A stretch of DNA of 64,000 nt from Spirosoma radiotolerans (GCF_000974425.1 NZ_CP010429.1:6278501-6342500); one strand, 5' to 3'; counted from the first letter of the stretch, positions 8,504-17,318 are shown. Numbers and translations: made by a program. The notes: a model not told the origin generated them from the letters alone.

Positions 8504-9340
8504 ATGACATTACGTCTTCTACCCGTTTATGCCTGCTGGCTGATGGTTACACCTGCCATGGCCCAATCGTCGGCTAAATGGCAATCGTTGTTCAATGGAA
8601 AAGACCTAAGCGGCTGGGAAACCTATCTGGATAAGCCCTACGCTAAAGACGGCGAGAATGACAAAACGCCCTCAATCGGGCTGAACAACGACCCAAACCA
8701 CGTTTTTTCGGTCGTTACGGTGGATGGTAAACCAGCCTTGCGAATCTCGGGCGAAACCTTCGGCGGCATCAACACGCTGGCTGACTATGGCAACTATCAC
8801 CTCCGTATGGAATTTAAATGGGGCACGAAGAAATGGCCTCCCAAACTCGATCGCCCCCGCGATAGTGGGTTGTTGTATCACAGCGTTGGTCCGCACGGAA
8901 CGCCCATGTTGTGGATGGAATCCTTCGAATTACAAGTGCAGGAGGGCGATTGCGGGGATTACTGGGGTGTTATGAATGTACTGGCCGACATTACCGCCCG
9001 TAAGACTGAAAAAGGTGCTTACGTGTATGATCCAAGTGCCTCTATCATACAATTTCAGGACAAAACACCGGTTGGACGGTCATGCCTTAAAAACCCGGAC
9101 GCCGAGAAACCATCCGGTCAATGGAATGTGCTGGAGTTATACTGCTTCGGTGATACCTGTGTACACGTCATGAATGGTAAAGTAAACCTGGTCCTGACCA
9201 AAACAAGGCATATTGTCAACGGTCAGGTAGAACCACTAACAAAGGGTAAACTTCAGATTCAGTCCGAAGGAGCTGAGGTGTTCTACCGCAACATTCAACT
9301 TCGGAACATTAGCCAGTTACCGGCGGAATTGGTCAAGTAG
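8504..9340 (+). CDS. DUF1080 (3-keto-disaccharide hydrolase-type) protein, exported
   Basis: A 278-residue exported protein, larger than the neighbour at 6611. After a signal peptide ending in PAMAQ it has SLFNGKDLSGWETY, the family opening, and YHSVGPHG, then LQVQEGDCGDYWG, and a final FYRNIQLRNI strand. ATG 8504 is preferred over a GTG at 8468 because the signal peptide begins there. The longer insert with a Trp-rich segment resembles the family-type proteins acting on plant or algal glycans, but the substrate cannot be read from sequence. A 30-bp hairpin begins at the base after the stop. Confidence 0.85.
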   Translation: MTLRLLPVYACWLMVTPAMAQSSAKWQSLFNGKDLSGWETYLDKPYAKDGENDKTPSIGLNNDPNHVFSVVTVDGKPALRISGETFGGINTLADYGNYHLRMEFKWGTKKWPPKLDRPRDSGLLYHSVGPHGTPMLWMESFELQVQEGDCGDYWGVMNVLADITARKTEKGAYVYDPSASIIQFQDKTPVGRSCLKNPDAEKPSGQWNVLELYCFGDTCVHVMNGKVNLVLTKTRHIVNGQVEPLTKGKLQIQSEGAEVFYRNIQLRNISQLPAELVK

Positions 9341-9402
9341 TAATTCTGATAGCACTGATGGCGCAAGGCTAGAGCCTTGCGCCATCAGTGCTATCAGAAT
9401 TA
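9341..9402. terminator. 30-bp perfect hairpin directly after the stop codon
   Basis: Left arm 9341-9370 and right arm 9373-9402 are exact reverse complements with only two bases between them. It separates the DUF1080 gene from the convergent VOC gene ending at 9424. Confidence 0.8.
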
Positions 9403-9423
9403 AGCAGTGAAAGGATCGTCCGG

Positions 9424-9912
9424 CTAGTCTATTTCCCCAAGCAGTCCTTCTAAATCCAATGGATGCGTAAACATCTCGATGGACCCATCGGATTTCAGTG
9501 GCCACTCGTCACGGGGTCGGTCCCAATACAGTTCAACGCCATTACGGTCCGGGTCGTTGAGGTAAATGGCTTCCGAGACGCCATGATCCGATGCACCCGT
9601 AATGGGGTAGTTCGCGTCCAGGAGCCGCTTCAAGGCCACTGCCAGATCACGGCGTGTCGGGTATAAAATGGCGGTATGAAACAGACCGGCAGCCCGCGTT
9701 GGCGCAGGTGGGGCATCTTTGCTGTACCAGGTATTCAGGCCAATATGATGATGGTAGCCACCAGCGGAAATAAAGGCGGCCTCCTTCCCATACATGGTGA
9801 CGAGCGAGAAACCAAGCAGGTCCCGGTAAAATGCCAGTGCCCGGTCGAGGTCGGCGACTTTCAGGTGAATATGACCAATGCGCGTTTGAGCGGGAATGGT
9901 GTAATCAGACAT
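9424..9912 (-). CDS. VOC family protein (extradiol dioxygenase/glyoxalase-like)
   Basis: A 162-residue cytoplasmic protein of the vicinal oxygen chelate fold, made of two beta-alpha-beta-beta-beta units. Metal ligands are apparent: His in IGHIHLKVADLDRA, a second His in AGLFHTAILYP, and Glu in NGVELYWDRP. This pattern and the AFYRDLLGF motif match catechol-2,3-dioxygenase-like (CatE/YfiE) proteins. The substrate is unknown and there is no aromatic degradation pathway nearby. It has no evident partner gene. Confidence 0.85.
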   Translation of the reverse strand: MSDYTIPAQTRIGHIHLKVADLDRALAFYRDLLGFSLVTMYGKEAAFISAGGYHHHIGLNTWYSKDAPPAPTRAAGLFHTAILYPTRRDLAVALKRLLDANYPITGASDHGVSEAIYLNDPDRNGVELYWDRPRDEWPLKSDGSIEMFTHPLDLEGLLGEID

Positions 9913-9954
9913 GACTAAACGAGTTCAAACAAGTGGCTAATTTGGTGTATCAAC

Positions 9955-10250
9955 ACGAATCTGTCAGCTTTCGTTTTGGCTGGGTCAATTAACGAAGTAA
10001 CCCATCGACCAGCCCTCAAATACCTGCACCGACGAATTTCTTCTCTATAGCTGGTAGCCGGGAAAACTGTTTCTCGAATTTGCTGCTACCCATCAAACAG
10101 TCCGAGTCGCTCTGGTAGCGCATCTCCCGCATTTCGTCGATACTTGGCTTGATCAATCCGCCCAGCTCATCCTCCGGTTCGGCAAAACCAAGTGGTTTGG
10201 CCAGATCCCATACGCGAAGCAAAAGCCTGGCAAACCCTTATATAATTTGC
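9955..10250 (-). pseudogene. Decayed C-terminal remnant of an NAD-dependent epimerase (NmrA/SDR-like)
   Basis: The longest piece (10016-10222) encodes 68 residues with YQSDSD and SSKFEKQF, which resemble the C-terminal part of NAD-dependent epimerases where the sequence continues as a PTSYREGI-like segment. Here that continuation is in another frame (TSYREEIR), and then a third frame gives VQVFEGWSMGYFVN and a stop near 9990. At the other end a stop codon lies in frame upstream and no Rossmann domain is found. I therefore read it as a fragment broken by at least two frameshifts rather than a small gene. Confidence 0.6.
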
Positions 10251-10367
10251 CAACTCCGTATAACAGCCGTATTTTTATAGTGTAATGCATCCGGAATAAA
10301 AACCTTTCACGAAGCACCCCTTCCAAGTCTAACTACCCAACTCATCAATCAACTGATCCATTTTCCA

Positions 10368-13300
10368 ATGTTCACCTCGACTACATTTACCTTTCTACGA
10401 TTTGCCTTATTCTTTGCCATGGCTTTTCCTGTAGCCGGGCAATCGCAACCAGCCATACCCACGCCTAAATTCGCCTTTGCCGAGCCGAGCCTTTCTCCCG
10501 ATGGAGCCGAAGTCGCGTTTGTATCGGGTGGCGATATCTGGACGGTTCCCACCGCCGGTGGAGAGGCCCGACTGCTGGTTTCTCACCCCGACAATGAATC
10601 CAGGCCACTTTATTCGCCGGATGGTAAGTATCTGGCATTCGTCTCGTCTCGCACTGGCAACGGTGATGTGTATCTGCTGACACTCGAAACCGGCGCCATA
10701 AAGCGCCTTACTTACGATGATGGCGCCGAAGTACTCAATGCCTGGTCGCGGGATGGAAAGATGATTTATTTTCAATCAACCAGCCGGGATATTGCCGGTA
10801 TGAACGACATCTACCGGGTTTCGGTGGCGGGTGGTACGCCAATGGCCATTACCGCCGACCGATACGCCAATGAATTTTATGGTGCTCCCTCGCCAGATGG
10901 TAAAACGCTGGCTTTTTCGGCGCGGGGAATTGCGTCCAACCAATGGTGGCGGAAAGGACATAGCCACCTCGACGAAACCGAACTTTGGCTATATCATACC
11001 GACGCGAAAAAAGCCGGATCTGCTTATGAACGGCTCACCGAAGGCGGAGCGAAAGAGCTTTGGCCAATGTGGAGTCAGGACGGCAAATCACTCTTTTTCG
11101 TCTCTGATCGGTCACAGGCGCAGAATCTCTGGACTCAACCCTTAGGTGGCAAACCTACCATGCTTACAACATTTACCAATGGGCGGGTTTTGTGGCCGTC
11201 CATCGGGTATGATGGCAAAGCCATTGTGTTTGAGCGCGACTTTCAGCTCTGGAAATACGACATGGGCAGCCGTCAGGCCGCCCCAATTGCCGTTCGGCTT
11301 CGGGGCGTAGCCGCAAGCCCGGCCGTTGAACGGCTGAAACTAACGAATCAGTTTCGCGAACTTAGCCTGTCGCCCGATGGCAAAAAAGTGGCTTTTGTGG
11401 CGCATGGCGAGGTGTTTGCCGCTTCGGCTAAAGACGGTGGCGATGCAACCCGCATTAGTCATAGTGCTGCCAATGAATCACAACCCGTCTGGACACCCAA
11501 CAGCCGAAGCCTTGTCTACACCTCAACGCGCGACGGTGTGTCTCACCTTTACCGTTATGACTTTGCTACCCGCGATGAGACACGCCTAACGGACGGCACG
11601 CTGGATGATGGGTCGCCGGTATTTTCGCCCGATGGCAAATCACTCGCCTACGTTCGGAATGGGCAGGAACTGCGCGTGCTGGACATTGCGACCAAAAAGG
11701 ATCGTTTGCTAAAAAAAGCGTATCTCGGAAGGCCTCCTTTTGGCTCAAACGGCTCGGTTGCCTGGTCGCCGGATGGTAAATGGATCGCGTTTGCCTCCTA
11801 TGGCGCAAAGACCTTTCGAAACATCGCTATTATTCCAGCGGCTGGTGGCGAAAGCAAGCCCGTGAGTTTCCTGGCCAATACCTTTGGCGGCAATGTAAGT
11901 TGGAGCCCCGATGGAAAATACATCCTGTTTGGTACGACTCAACGCACTGAAACCGCCCAGATTGCCCGCATCGATCTGGTGCCCCGTTCACCCAAATTCC
12001 GCGAAGATCAATTCCGGGATTTGTTCAACGAAGAAGTACCCAAAACGCTGAAGCCAGCACCCACATCGCCCGCTGTTGCCAAAACAGCTACCCGCGACAC
12101 CAGCTCGCTCGCCCTTGGCGACACGGCTAAGTCAGGCCGGGGTGGCGCGACAAAGATTGTCTTTGACGATATCCGGCAACGGTTGAGCCTTCTGCCGGTG
12201 GGCGTCGATGTCGATGCGCATTCGATCAGTAAAGATGGCAAAACATTACTCCTGATTGCCACAGTAGCGGGTCAGCAGAATTTATACACGTATTCTCTTG
12301 ATGAATTAGGGCGCGATCAAAGTGTAGCCCGGCAATTAACCTCAACTGCGGGCAGTAAAAATGGGGCACAGTTTTCGCCCGATGGTAAAGAAATTTTTTA
12401 CCTGGAACAAGGTCGGATTCAGTCGATTGCGCTGGACAAGCGCGAGCCAAAACCACTGGCCGTAACGGCTGAAATGGACGTCGATTTCGGCGATGAAAAG
12501 GTGCAGGTTTTCCGACAAGCCTGGGACATTCAGCATAAGGGTTTCTACGATTCGACATTCCATGGGGCCGACTGGAAAGCGATCCGGGCGGAATATGAAC
12601 CATTGGCAGCGGGTTCTCGAACACCCGACGAGTTGCGTCGATTGATTAGTCTCATGCTGGGAGAACTGAATGCGTCGCACTCGGGCATTTCGGCCCCAGC
12701 GGGTTCGATTCAAACAACCACAGGGCGGCTTGGGCTACGCTTCGACCGGGTCGAATATGAAAATACCGGTAAGCTAAAAATTACCGAAGTCATCGCCCTT
12801 AGTCCGGCCGCCCTATCCGGAACCATCAAACCGGGCGATTACTTGCTCGGCGTTGACGACACAAAAATTACGGCCACGACAAATCTCGACCAGTTACTGG
12901 AGAACCAGATTAACCGTCGCCTATCGCTTATGATTGCCTCATCGCCCACGGCGCCACCGCAGGAAGTGACGGTTCGCCCGGTCAATTTAACGACCGAGAA
13001 AGGGTTGCTTTACAAACAATGGGTCCAGCAACAACGCCAGTACGTTGAAAAAGTCAGCGGTGGTCGACTTGGCTACGTGCATATGTACGACATGTCGGCC
13101 GAATCGCTGGCGCAACTGAGTCTCGACCTGGATGCCGACAATCACGCCCGTGAAGGTGTCGTGGTCGATGTTCGGAATAACAACGGCGGGTTCGTCAATG
13201 CCTATGCGCTGGATGTGTTTACGCGCAAAGGTTACATGACCATGACATCACGCGGCCTACCGGCAGCTCCGGCCCGAACGCAACTGGGCCAGCGAGCATT

Positions 13301-13658
13301 GGAAACGCCAACGATTCTGGTAACAAACCAGCATTCCCTATCCGATGCCGAAGACTTTACCGAAGGCTATCGGACGCTTAAGGTGGGTAAAGTCGTAGGC
13401 GAACCCACGGCAGGCTGGATCATTTACACCTCAGCCGCCCAACTTATAGATGGATCGAACCTGCGGTTACCGTTTTCAAAGATTACGGATAATATGGGCA
13501 AAAATATGGAGTTGGCACCCCGCCCGGTCGATATCGCCGTGTCGCGGCCAATTGGGGAGAGCTTTACGGATAAAAATGTACAACTGGATACCGCAGTGGC
13601 CGAATTACTAAAAGAATTGAATGAAGCGAAAGCGTCGAAATTAAGCAGCGGTAAATAA
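10368..13658 (+). CDS. Exported tricorn-type S41 peptidase with PD40 propellers and PDZ domain
   Basis: A 1096-residue protein with a signal peptide ending in VAGQ. Residues about 35-700 form WD40-like (PD40) propeller repeats with the motif SPDGK repeated many times; about 790-870 is a PDZ domain; about 885-1085 is the tail-specific S41 protease domain, with VVVDVRNNNGG and the likely nucleophile Ser992 in SLSDAED. Archaeal tricorn degrades peptides released by the proteasome. This exported homologue more likely trims peptides in the periplasm. It is a single gene with its own hairpin downstream. A linker rich in Ala, Pro and Thr lies near 565-600. Confidence 0.9.
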   Translation: MFTSTTFTFLRFALFFAMAFPVAGQSQPAIPTPKFAFAEPSLSPDGAEVAFVSGGDIWTVPTAGGEARLLVSHPDNESRPLYSPDGKYLAFVSSRTGNGDVYLLTLETGAIKRLTYDDGAEVLNAWSRDGKMIYFQSTSRDIAGMNDIYRVSVAGGTPMAITADRYANEFYGAPSPDGKTLAFSARGIASNQWWRKGHSHLDETELWLYHTDAKKAGSAYERLTEGGAKELWPMWSQDGKSLFFVSDRSQAQNLWTQPLGGKPTMLTTFTNGRVLWPSIGYDGKAIVFERDFQLWKYDMGSRQAAPIAVRLRGVAASPAVERLKLTNQFRELSLSPDGKKVAFVAHGEVFAASAKDGGDATRISHSAANESQPVWTPNSRSLVYTSTRDGVSHLYRYDFATRDETRLTDGTLDDGSPVFSPDGKSLAYVRNGQELRVLDIATKKDRLLKKAYLGRPPFGSNGSVAWSPDGKWIAFASYGAKTFRNIAIIPAAGGESKPVSFLANTFGGNVSWSPDGKYILFGTTQRTETAQIARIDLVPRSPKFREDQFRDLFNEEVPKTLKPAPTSPAVAKTATRDTSSLALGDTAKSGRGGATKIVFDDIRQRLSLLPVGVDVDAHSISKDGKTLLLIATVAGQQNLYTYSLDELGRDQSVARQLTSTAGSKNGAQFSPDGKEIFYLEQGRIQSIALDKREPKPLAVTAEMDVDFGDEKVQVFRQAWDIQHKGFYDSTFHGADWKAIRAEYEPLAAGSRTPDELRRLISLMLGELNASHSGISAPAGSIQTTTGRLGLRFDRVEYENTGKLKITEVIALSPAALSGTIKPGDYLLGVDDTKITATTNLDQLLENQINRRLSLMIASSPTAPPQEVTVRPVNLTTEKGLLYKQWVQQQRQYVEKVSGGRLGYVHMYDMSAESLAQLSLDLDADNHAREGVVVDVRNNNGGFVNAYALDVFTRKGYMTMTSRGLPAAPARTQLGQRALETPTILVTNQHSLSDAEDFTEGYRTLKVGKVVGEPTAGWIIYTSAAQLIDGSNLRLPFSKITDNMGKNMELAPRPVDIAVSRPIGESFTDKNVQLDTAVAELLKELNEAKASKLSSGK

Positions 13659-13685
13659 GGCTATTACGTCAGCCAAAGTGATCGA

Positions 13686-13715
13686 CCCGGCTTCTCGTTA
13701 ATTTGAGAGGCCGGG
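13686..13715 (+). terminator. Terminator hairpin after the tricorn-type protease gene
   Basis: Arms 13686-13696 and 13705-13715 pair over 11 positions with one U-G wobble that holds only on the plus strand, matching the upstream gene. Confidence 0.65.
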
Positions 13716-13733
13716 CCAATTATTTACTTGTTG

Positions 13734-13761
13734 TCCGGGCTAAGCCAGAGATTGGCCCGGA
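13734..13761 (-). terminator. Short hairpin at the 3' side of the DUF6265-like gene
   Basis: TCCGGGC at 13734-13740 pairs with GCCCGGA at 13755-13761. It lies 13 bases beyond the stop of the minus-strand gene ending at 13774. Confidence 0.5.
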
Positions 13762-13773
13762 AACAACCACGAC

Positions 13774-14259
13774 TTATTTCACGCGATTGAAGACAAATAA
13801 ATCAGCAAATGTCCACTTCCCGTCTTTCTGCTGCCCACGCTGGATAGCTAGCTGGTCTTTCCCACGTTTCTCGTAAATAATCCGAATGGAGCCGTCCTCT
13901 TTCTCGAACAGCGCCTTTTCCTTACCAGCTTCGATAAACTTGTAGCGGTCCGATTTATCCTTTTCTTCCTGGCCGATCAGACCAGGTTTAAAATGTTTGA
14001 CCAGAACCACAGGCCCCTGTTCGGTCTGCTCAAAAATCAGCATTTCGTACATGCTAACTTTGTCATCTTTCATCATCCGCATAAACCCAGTGAGATTATC
14101 GCCCACAGGCGCAATCCAGGAAGCTTCAATTGGGCCGCCATTAAACGTCCCTCGCCAGCGGCCTTCCATAAAGGCAACATCGGAAAGAGAGCCTTTGGTT
14201 GTTTGGGCCTGCGTTGTTAAGGATACGAAGAGAGCAAGGATAAAAAAAAGTCGATTCAT
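13774..14259 (-). CDS. Exported DUF6265-like protein
   Basis: A 161-residue protein with a signal peptide (start MNRLFFILALF, ending in TQAQ). The mature part begins with a FMEGRWRGTFNGGPIEASW segment, which resembles the DUF6265 family of small secreted beta-rich proteins, and continues with GFMRM and MYEMLIFEQ. The function is unknown. The ATG at 14259 is chosen because it starts the signal peptide; the frame is open to 14370 but that extension crosses a terminator hairpin. No operon partner. Confidence 0.7.
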   Translation of the reverse strand: MNRLFFILALFVSLTTQAQTTKGSLSDVAFMEGRWRGTFNGGPIEASWIAPVGDNLTGFMRMMKDDKVSMYEMLIFEQTEQGPVVLVKHFKPGLIGQEEKDKSDRYKFIEAGKEKALFEKEDGSIRIIYEKRGKDQLAIQRGQQKDGKWTFADLFVFNRVK

Positions 14260-14291
14260 GGAATTAAGGGGACGTAAGGTTGGAACTGGTT

Positions 14292-14338
14292 TTTGCAAGA
14301 AAGCCGTCTCATGATACCACAAGACGGCTTTTTGCAAA
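14292..14338 (-). terminator. Hairpin (17 bp, one bulge) downstream of the 14357 gene
   Basis: Arms 14292-14309 and 14322-14338 pair with a single bulged G at 14299. It lies between two minus-strand genes and starts 18 bases past the stop of the upstream one. Confidence 0.6.
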
Positions 14339-14356
14339 GAAGTAAAACACGAATAT

Positions 14357-14662
14357 TTACCGTAAATCAAGAAGGCCGAACGCTTCAGAAGGTGGCACGT
14401 TCAGGTTTAGAAACTCAAATTTTGGCCCTGCGTTCAATGTTCTTAACGCTCCATAAACCTTTTCGCTTTCGGTATCTGACGACAGATAGTAAAGCACATT
14501 TGCCTCCGTATCTGCCTGTGCAAACAGTTTTGTATCATTCGGAATAATCATCCGATTCGTCAGGTTCAGCTTGTTCTTCTGACGAAACACAAGCCGGGCA
14601 AATTCACCCGTTCGCTTCGCATGACTAACGTTGACGGGTAGGATTTGCAGGTTTTTCAACAA
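14357..14662 (-). CDS. Hypothetical protein with TTG start
   Basis: About 100 residues, not recognised. It has no signal peptide or membrane helix and looks like a small soluble mixed alpha/beta protein; the second half contains AQADTEANVLYYLSSDTE and ends in FGLLDLR. No ATG occurs before codon 38. An unusually good ribosome site (AAGGAGG, at about 14667-14673 on the minus strand) precedes two consecutive TTG codons at 14662 and 14659, and the second is at the better spacing. This makes it likely to be translated. It is divergent from dnaJ-like cbpA with 76 bases between them. Confidence 0.55.
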   Translation of the reverse strand: MLKNLQILPVNVSHAKRTGEFARLVFRQKNKLNLTNRMIIPNDTKLFAQADTEANVLYYLSSDTESEKVYGALRTLNAGPKFEFLNLNVPPSEAFGLLDLR

Positions 14663-14738
14663 CCTTCCTCCTTAATTATGTGTTTACAGGGGTAGTTACG
14701 AACGATCATTCATCTATACATACCCGCCACGACATAAC

Positions 14739-15644
14739 ATGGACTTTATCGATTATTATAGCGTTCTGGGCCTACCGAAAACGGCCTCAGACGAAGATAT
14801 AAAGAAAGCATACCGTAAGCTGGCCCGGAAACACCATCCCGACCTGAACCCCAACGATGCGGAGGCTAACAAAAAGTTTCAGCAGATCAACGAAGCAAAC
14901 GAGGTACTAAGCGACCCCGAAAAGCGCAAGAAATATGACCAGTACGGCAAAGACTGGCAACATGCCGACCAGTTCGAACAGCAACGTCAGCAACAGCGCT
15001 CACGCCCGCAATATACACAGGGCGATACCGGCGACTACGATTTCTCGGACGGCTTCGGCGGGGCCGATTTCTCAGACTTCTTTGCATCGATGTTCGGCCA
15101 GGATGCAGGATCGCGAGGAAGCCGCCAACAGGCTAAATTTCGCGGCCAGGATTATCAGGCAGAGCTGCATCTGAACCTGAAAGATGCCTACACGACGCAT
15201 AAACAAACACTGACGGTCGATGGAAAGAACATTCGGATCACCGTGCCGGCAGGCATCGAAAACGGTCAGAAAATTAAGTTGACGGGCTACGGGGCTCCGG
15301 GCGTTAACGGTGGCCCTGCTGGTGATTTATACATCACCTTTGTTATCGCCGACGATAGCCGCTTCAAGCGCAAAGGAAATGATTTATACGTCGATGAAGA
15401 GATTGATCTGTACACGGCGTTACTGGGTGGCGAAAAAGTAATTGAAACGCTGGACGGGAAAGTAAAGCTAACCGTTCCGCCCGAAACCCAAAATGGCCGC
15501 AAAGTCAGGCTGAAAGGCAAAGGATTTCCGGTTTATAAACAGGACGGTTCGTTTGGCGATCTCTATGTGCAATGGCAGGTCAAACTCCCAACCAACCTTA
15601 CCGATGAGCAGAAAGACTTATTCCGGCAATTAGCCAGTATGTAA
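14739..15644 (+). CDS. cbpA: DnaJ/CbpA-type co-chaperone
   Basis: A 301-residue J-domain protein. The J domain covers residues 4-70 with HPD at 33-35, followed by a Gln-rich and Gly/Phe/Asp-rich linker (about 75-125) and the two beta-sandwich C-terminal substrate-binding domains. There is no CxxCxGxG zinc finger, so it is class B (CbpA-like) rather than DnaJ proper. It stimulates DnaK and may bind DNA, as CbpA does in E. coli. The modulator gene cbpM follows 112 bases downstream on the same strand, with a very long hairpin between them. Confidence 0.88.
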   Translation: MDFIDYYSVLGLPKTASDEDIKKAYRKLARKHHPDLNPNDAEANKKFQQINEANEVLSDPEKRKKYDQYGKDWQHADQFEQQRQQQRSRPQYTQGDTGDYDFSDGFGGADFSDFFASMFGQDAGSRGSRQQAKFRGQDYQAELHLNLKDAYTTHKQTLTVDGKNIRITVPAGIENGQKIKLTGYGAPGVNGGPAGDLYITFVIADDSRFKRKGNDLYVDEEIDLYTALLGGEKVIETLDGKVKLTVPPETQNGRKVRLKGKGFPVYKQDGSFGDLYVQWQVKLPTNLTDEQKDLFRQLASM

Positions 15645-15650
15645 AAAATA

Positions 15651-15741
15651 GGTTTACGGTAGTTGCGGTTCCTCGCCGGGATTTTCGGTGGATGACGCGT
15701 CAACCGAAAATCCCGGCGGGGAACCGCAACTACCGTAAACC
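15651..15741 (+). terminator. 39-bp hairpin between cbpA and cbpM
   Basis: Left arm 15651-15689 pairs with right arm 15703-15741 at all 39 positions; the one non-Watson-Crick pair (T with G) is a wobble only on the plus strand. The 13-base loop itself contains the palindrome TGACGCGTCA. There is no T-run after the right arm, and the next gene starts 16 bases later, so it may act as a processing or attenuation element rather than a full terminator. Confidence 0.75.
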
Positions 15742-15756
15742 GCAAACTTTCTTCCT

Positions 15757-16050
15757 ATGCAGCCCAATCACCTTATCCCCATTCGTGAATTCTGCGTACA
15801 CAATCATGTCGAAATCACGTTTATTCAATTTTTAGCACAACAGGGCCTTGTCGAAACCGTAGCGATTGAGCAGGCTGTTTACATTCAGCCCGAGCAACTT
15901 CCGCGCCTAGAAAAATTTGTTCGGCTTCACCAGGATCTGGCTATTCACCCCGATGACCTCGATGTTGTAAACGATCTGCTGGACCGGATGGAAGACCTCC
16001 AGCAGCAAGTAACGCGGCTACAGAATAGACTCATTTTCTACGAACGATAA
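15757..16050 (+). CDS. cbpM: Chaperone modulator CbpM (MerR-like)
   Basis: A 97-residue protein of the CbpM family, with a helix-turn-helix-like N-terminal region (IPIREFCVHNHVE) and a C-terminal coiled helix (NDLLDRMEDLQQQVTRLQ). CbpM binds the J domain of CbpA and blocks both its DnaK stimulation and its DNA binding. The placement just after cbpA is the usual one and supports both names. The intervening hairpin should lower its expression relative to cbpA. Confidence 0.85.
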   Translation: MQPNHLIPIREFCVHNHVEITFIQFLAQQGLVETVAIEQAVYIQPEQLPRLEKFVRLHQDLAIHPDDLDVVNDLLDRMEDLQQQVTRLQNRLIFYER

Positions 16051-16071
16051 GATAATCCGTTCATCCGGGTC

Positions 16072-16083
16072 AGCATATATGCT
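16072..16083. promoter_or_regulatory. 12-bp palindrome upstream of the P1 peptidase gene
   Basis: AGCATATATGCT is a perfect palindrome, flanked by GGT(C) and (A)CC that extend the symmetry with a one-base bulge. It lies about 100 bases before the peptidase start and could be an operator; it has no T-run. Confidence 0.3.
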
Positions 16084-16183
16084 ACCAGACGAGTACCGTT
16101 AGAAGGAGCATTCTTAAGTACGAGCGATGGGCAAATAGCAGGTGGCCGTGTATATTAGCCTGACAAAGCGCTAAAAGCTCCTG

Positions 16184-17308
16184 ATGATCCCGTACCTTCA
16201 TTGCCTGTTGGCAACTTCGCTGCTTACTATTGTTCAGTCTGCAATGGCCCAGACACCCAAACGTCCCCGCGACTACGGCATCCGGTTTGGTGTGCTACCG
16301 ACAGGTCCATTCAATGCGATTACCGATGTTCCGGGGGTTCTTGTCGGGCAGGTAACGCTCAGGCAGGACCAAACCATTCGCACAGGCGTTACGGCCATAC
16401 TTCCCCACAGCGGCAACCAGTTTCAACAGAAAAATCCAGCGGCCATTTATATCGGGAACGGCTTTGGTAAACTGATGGGCTACAGCCAGGTTGAGGAGTT
16501 GGGGACGCTCGAAACGCCAATCATTCTGACCAACACGCTCAGTGTGCCCACCGCTGCAGATGCGTTGATTGACTACACGCTAGCGCAAAAAGGCAACGAA
16601 CAGGTCCGGTCGGTCAACGCGGTGGTGGGCGAAACCAACGACGGCTTTTTAAATGACATTCGTGGGCGCCACGTTACGAAACAACATGTGCTCGATGCCT
16701 TGAAGCAGGCAAAAGCGGGGGCTGTTGCCGAAGGAAACGTTGGAGCCGGAACGGGTACCGTTTGCTTTGGCTTCAAAGGCGGCATCGGTACATCATCGCG
16801 TAAATTACCGGCATCGTTGGGTGGCTACACAGTCGGAGTACTGGTACAAACGAATTTTGGGGGCGTTCTGCAAATTGCCGGTGTTCCGGTTGGTGTGGCA
16901 TTGGGTCGTTATGACTTTAAGAAAAATCTGGATGGCTCGTGCATGATGGTCGTGCTGACCGATGCACCCTTAGATGCCCGCAACCTCAAACGGCTGGCCA
17001 AACGGGCGTTTATGGGCCTGGCCCAAACCGGTGGTATTGCCTCGAACGGCAGCGGGGATTATGTCATTGCCGTTTCGACCGCTTACCAGATTCCGCACGA
17101 GACAACCAGCTCGTTCGATGAACAGAAAGTTCTGCGTAATGACAATGTCTCCCCGCTATTTATGGCTGTAATTGAAGCAACCGAAGAGGCAATTATCAAT
17201 TCGTTGTTTGCGGCCCAGACACTCACCGGCGATCAGGGTCATCGGGTCGAGCAATTACCTGTCGAAAAAGTGGTAGAGTTGATCCGGAAAGCAGGCCAGC
17301 TACATTGA
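16184..17308 (+). CDS. P1 family (DmpA/BapA-type) aminopeptidase, exported
   Basis: A 374-residue Ntn-type hydrolase with a signal peptide ending in SAMAQ. DmpA-type enzymes cleave themselves into two subunits and remove N-terminal residues, including D- or beta-amino acids, from small peptides. The family core is present (ITDVPGVLVG near the N-terminus, NANVGETNDG-like segment, GNVGAGTG), and the autoprocessing nucleophile is likely Ser290 in ASNGSGDYVIA. It stands alone; the exported location suggests peptide scavenging. Confidence 0.9.
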   Translation: MIPYLHCLLATSLLTIVQSAMAQTPKRPRDYGIRFGVLPTGPFNAITDVPGVLVGQVTLRQDQTIRTGVTAILPHSGNQFQQKNPAAIYIGNGFGKLMGYSQVEELGTLETPIILTNTLSVPTAADALIDYTLAQKGNEQVRSVNAVVGETNDGFLNDIRGRHVTKQHVLDALKQAKAGAVAEGNVGAGTGTVCFGFKGGIGTSSRKLPASLGGYTVGVLVQTNFGGVLQIAGVPVGVALGRYDFKKNLDGSCMMVVLTDAPLDARNLKRLAKRAFMGLAQTGGIASNGSGDYVIAVSTAYQIPHETTSSFDEQKVLRNDNVSPLFMAVIEATEEAIINSLFAAQTLTGDQGHRVEQLPVEKVVELIRKAGQLH

Positions 17309-17318
17309 CCGGTTACGG

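Noticed and set aside
10016..10222. A 68-residue frame as a small intact gene
   Set aside because: Homologous sequence continues in other frames and the N-terminal domain is missing; read as a pseudogene.
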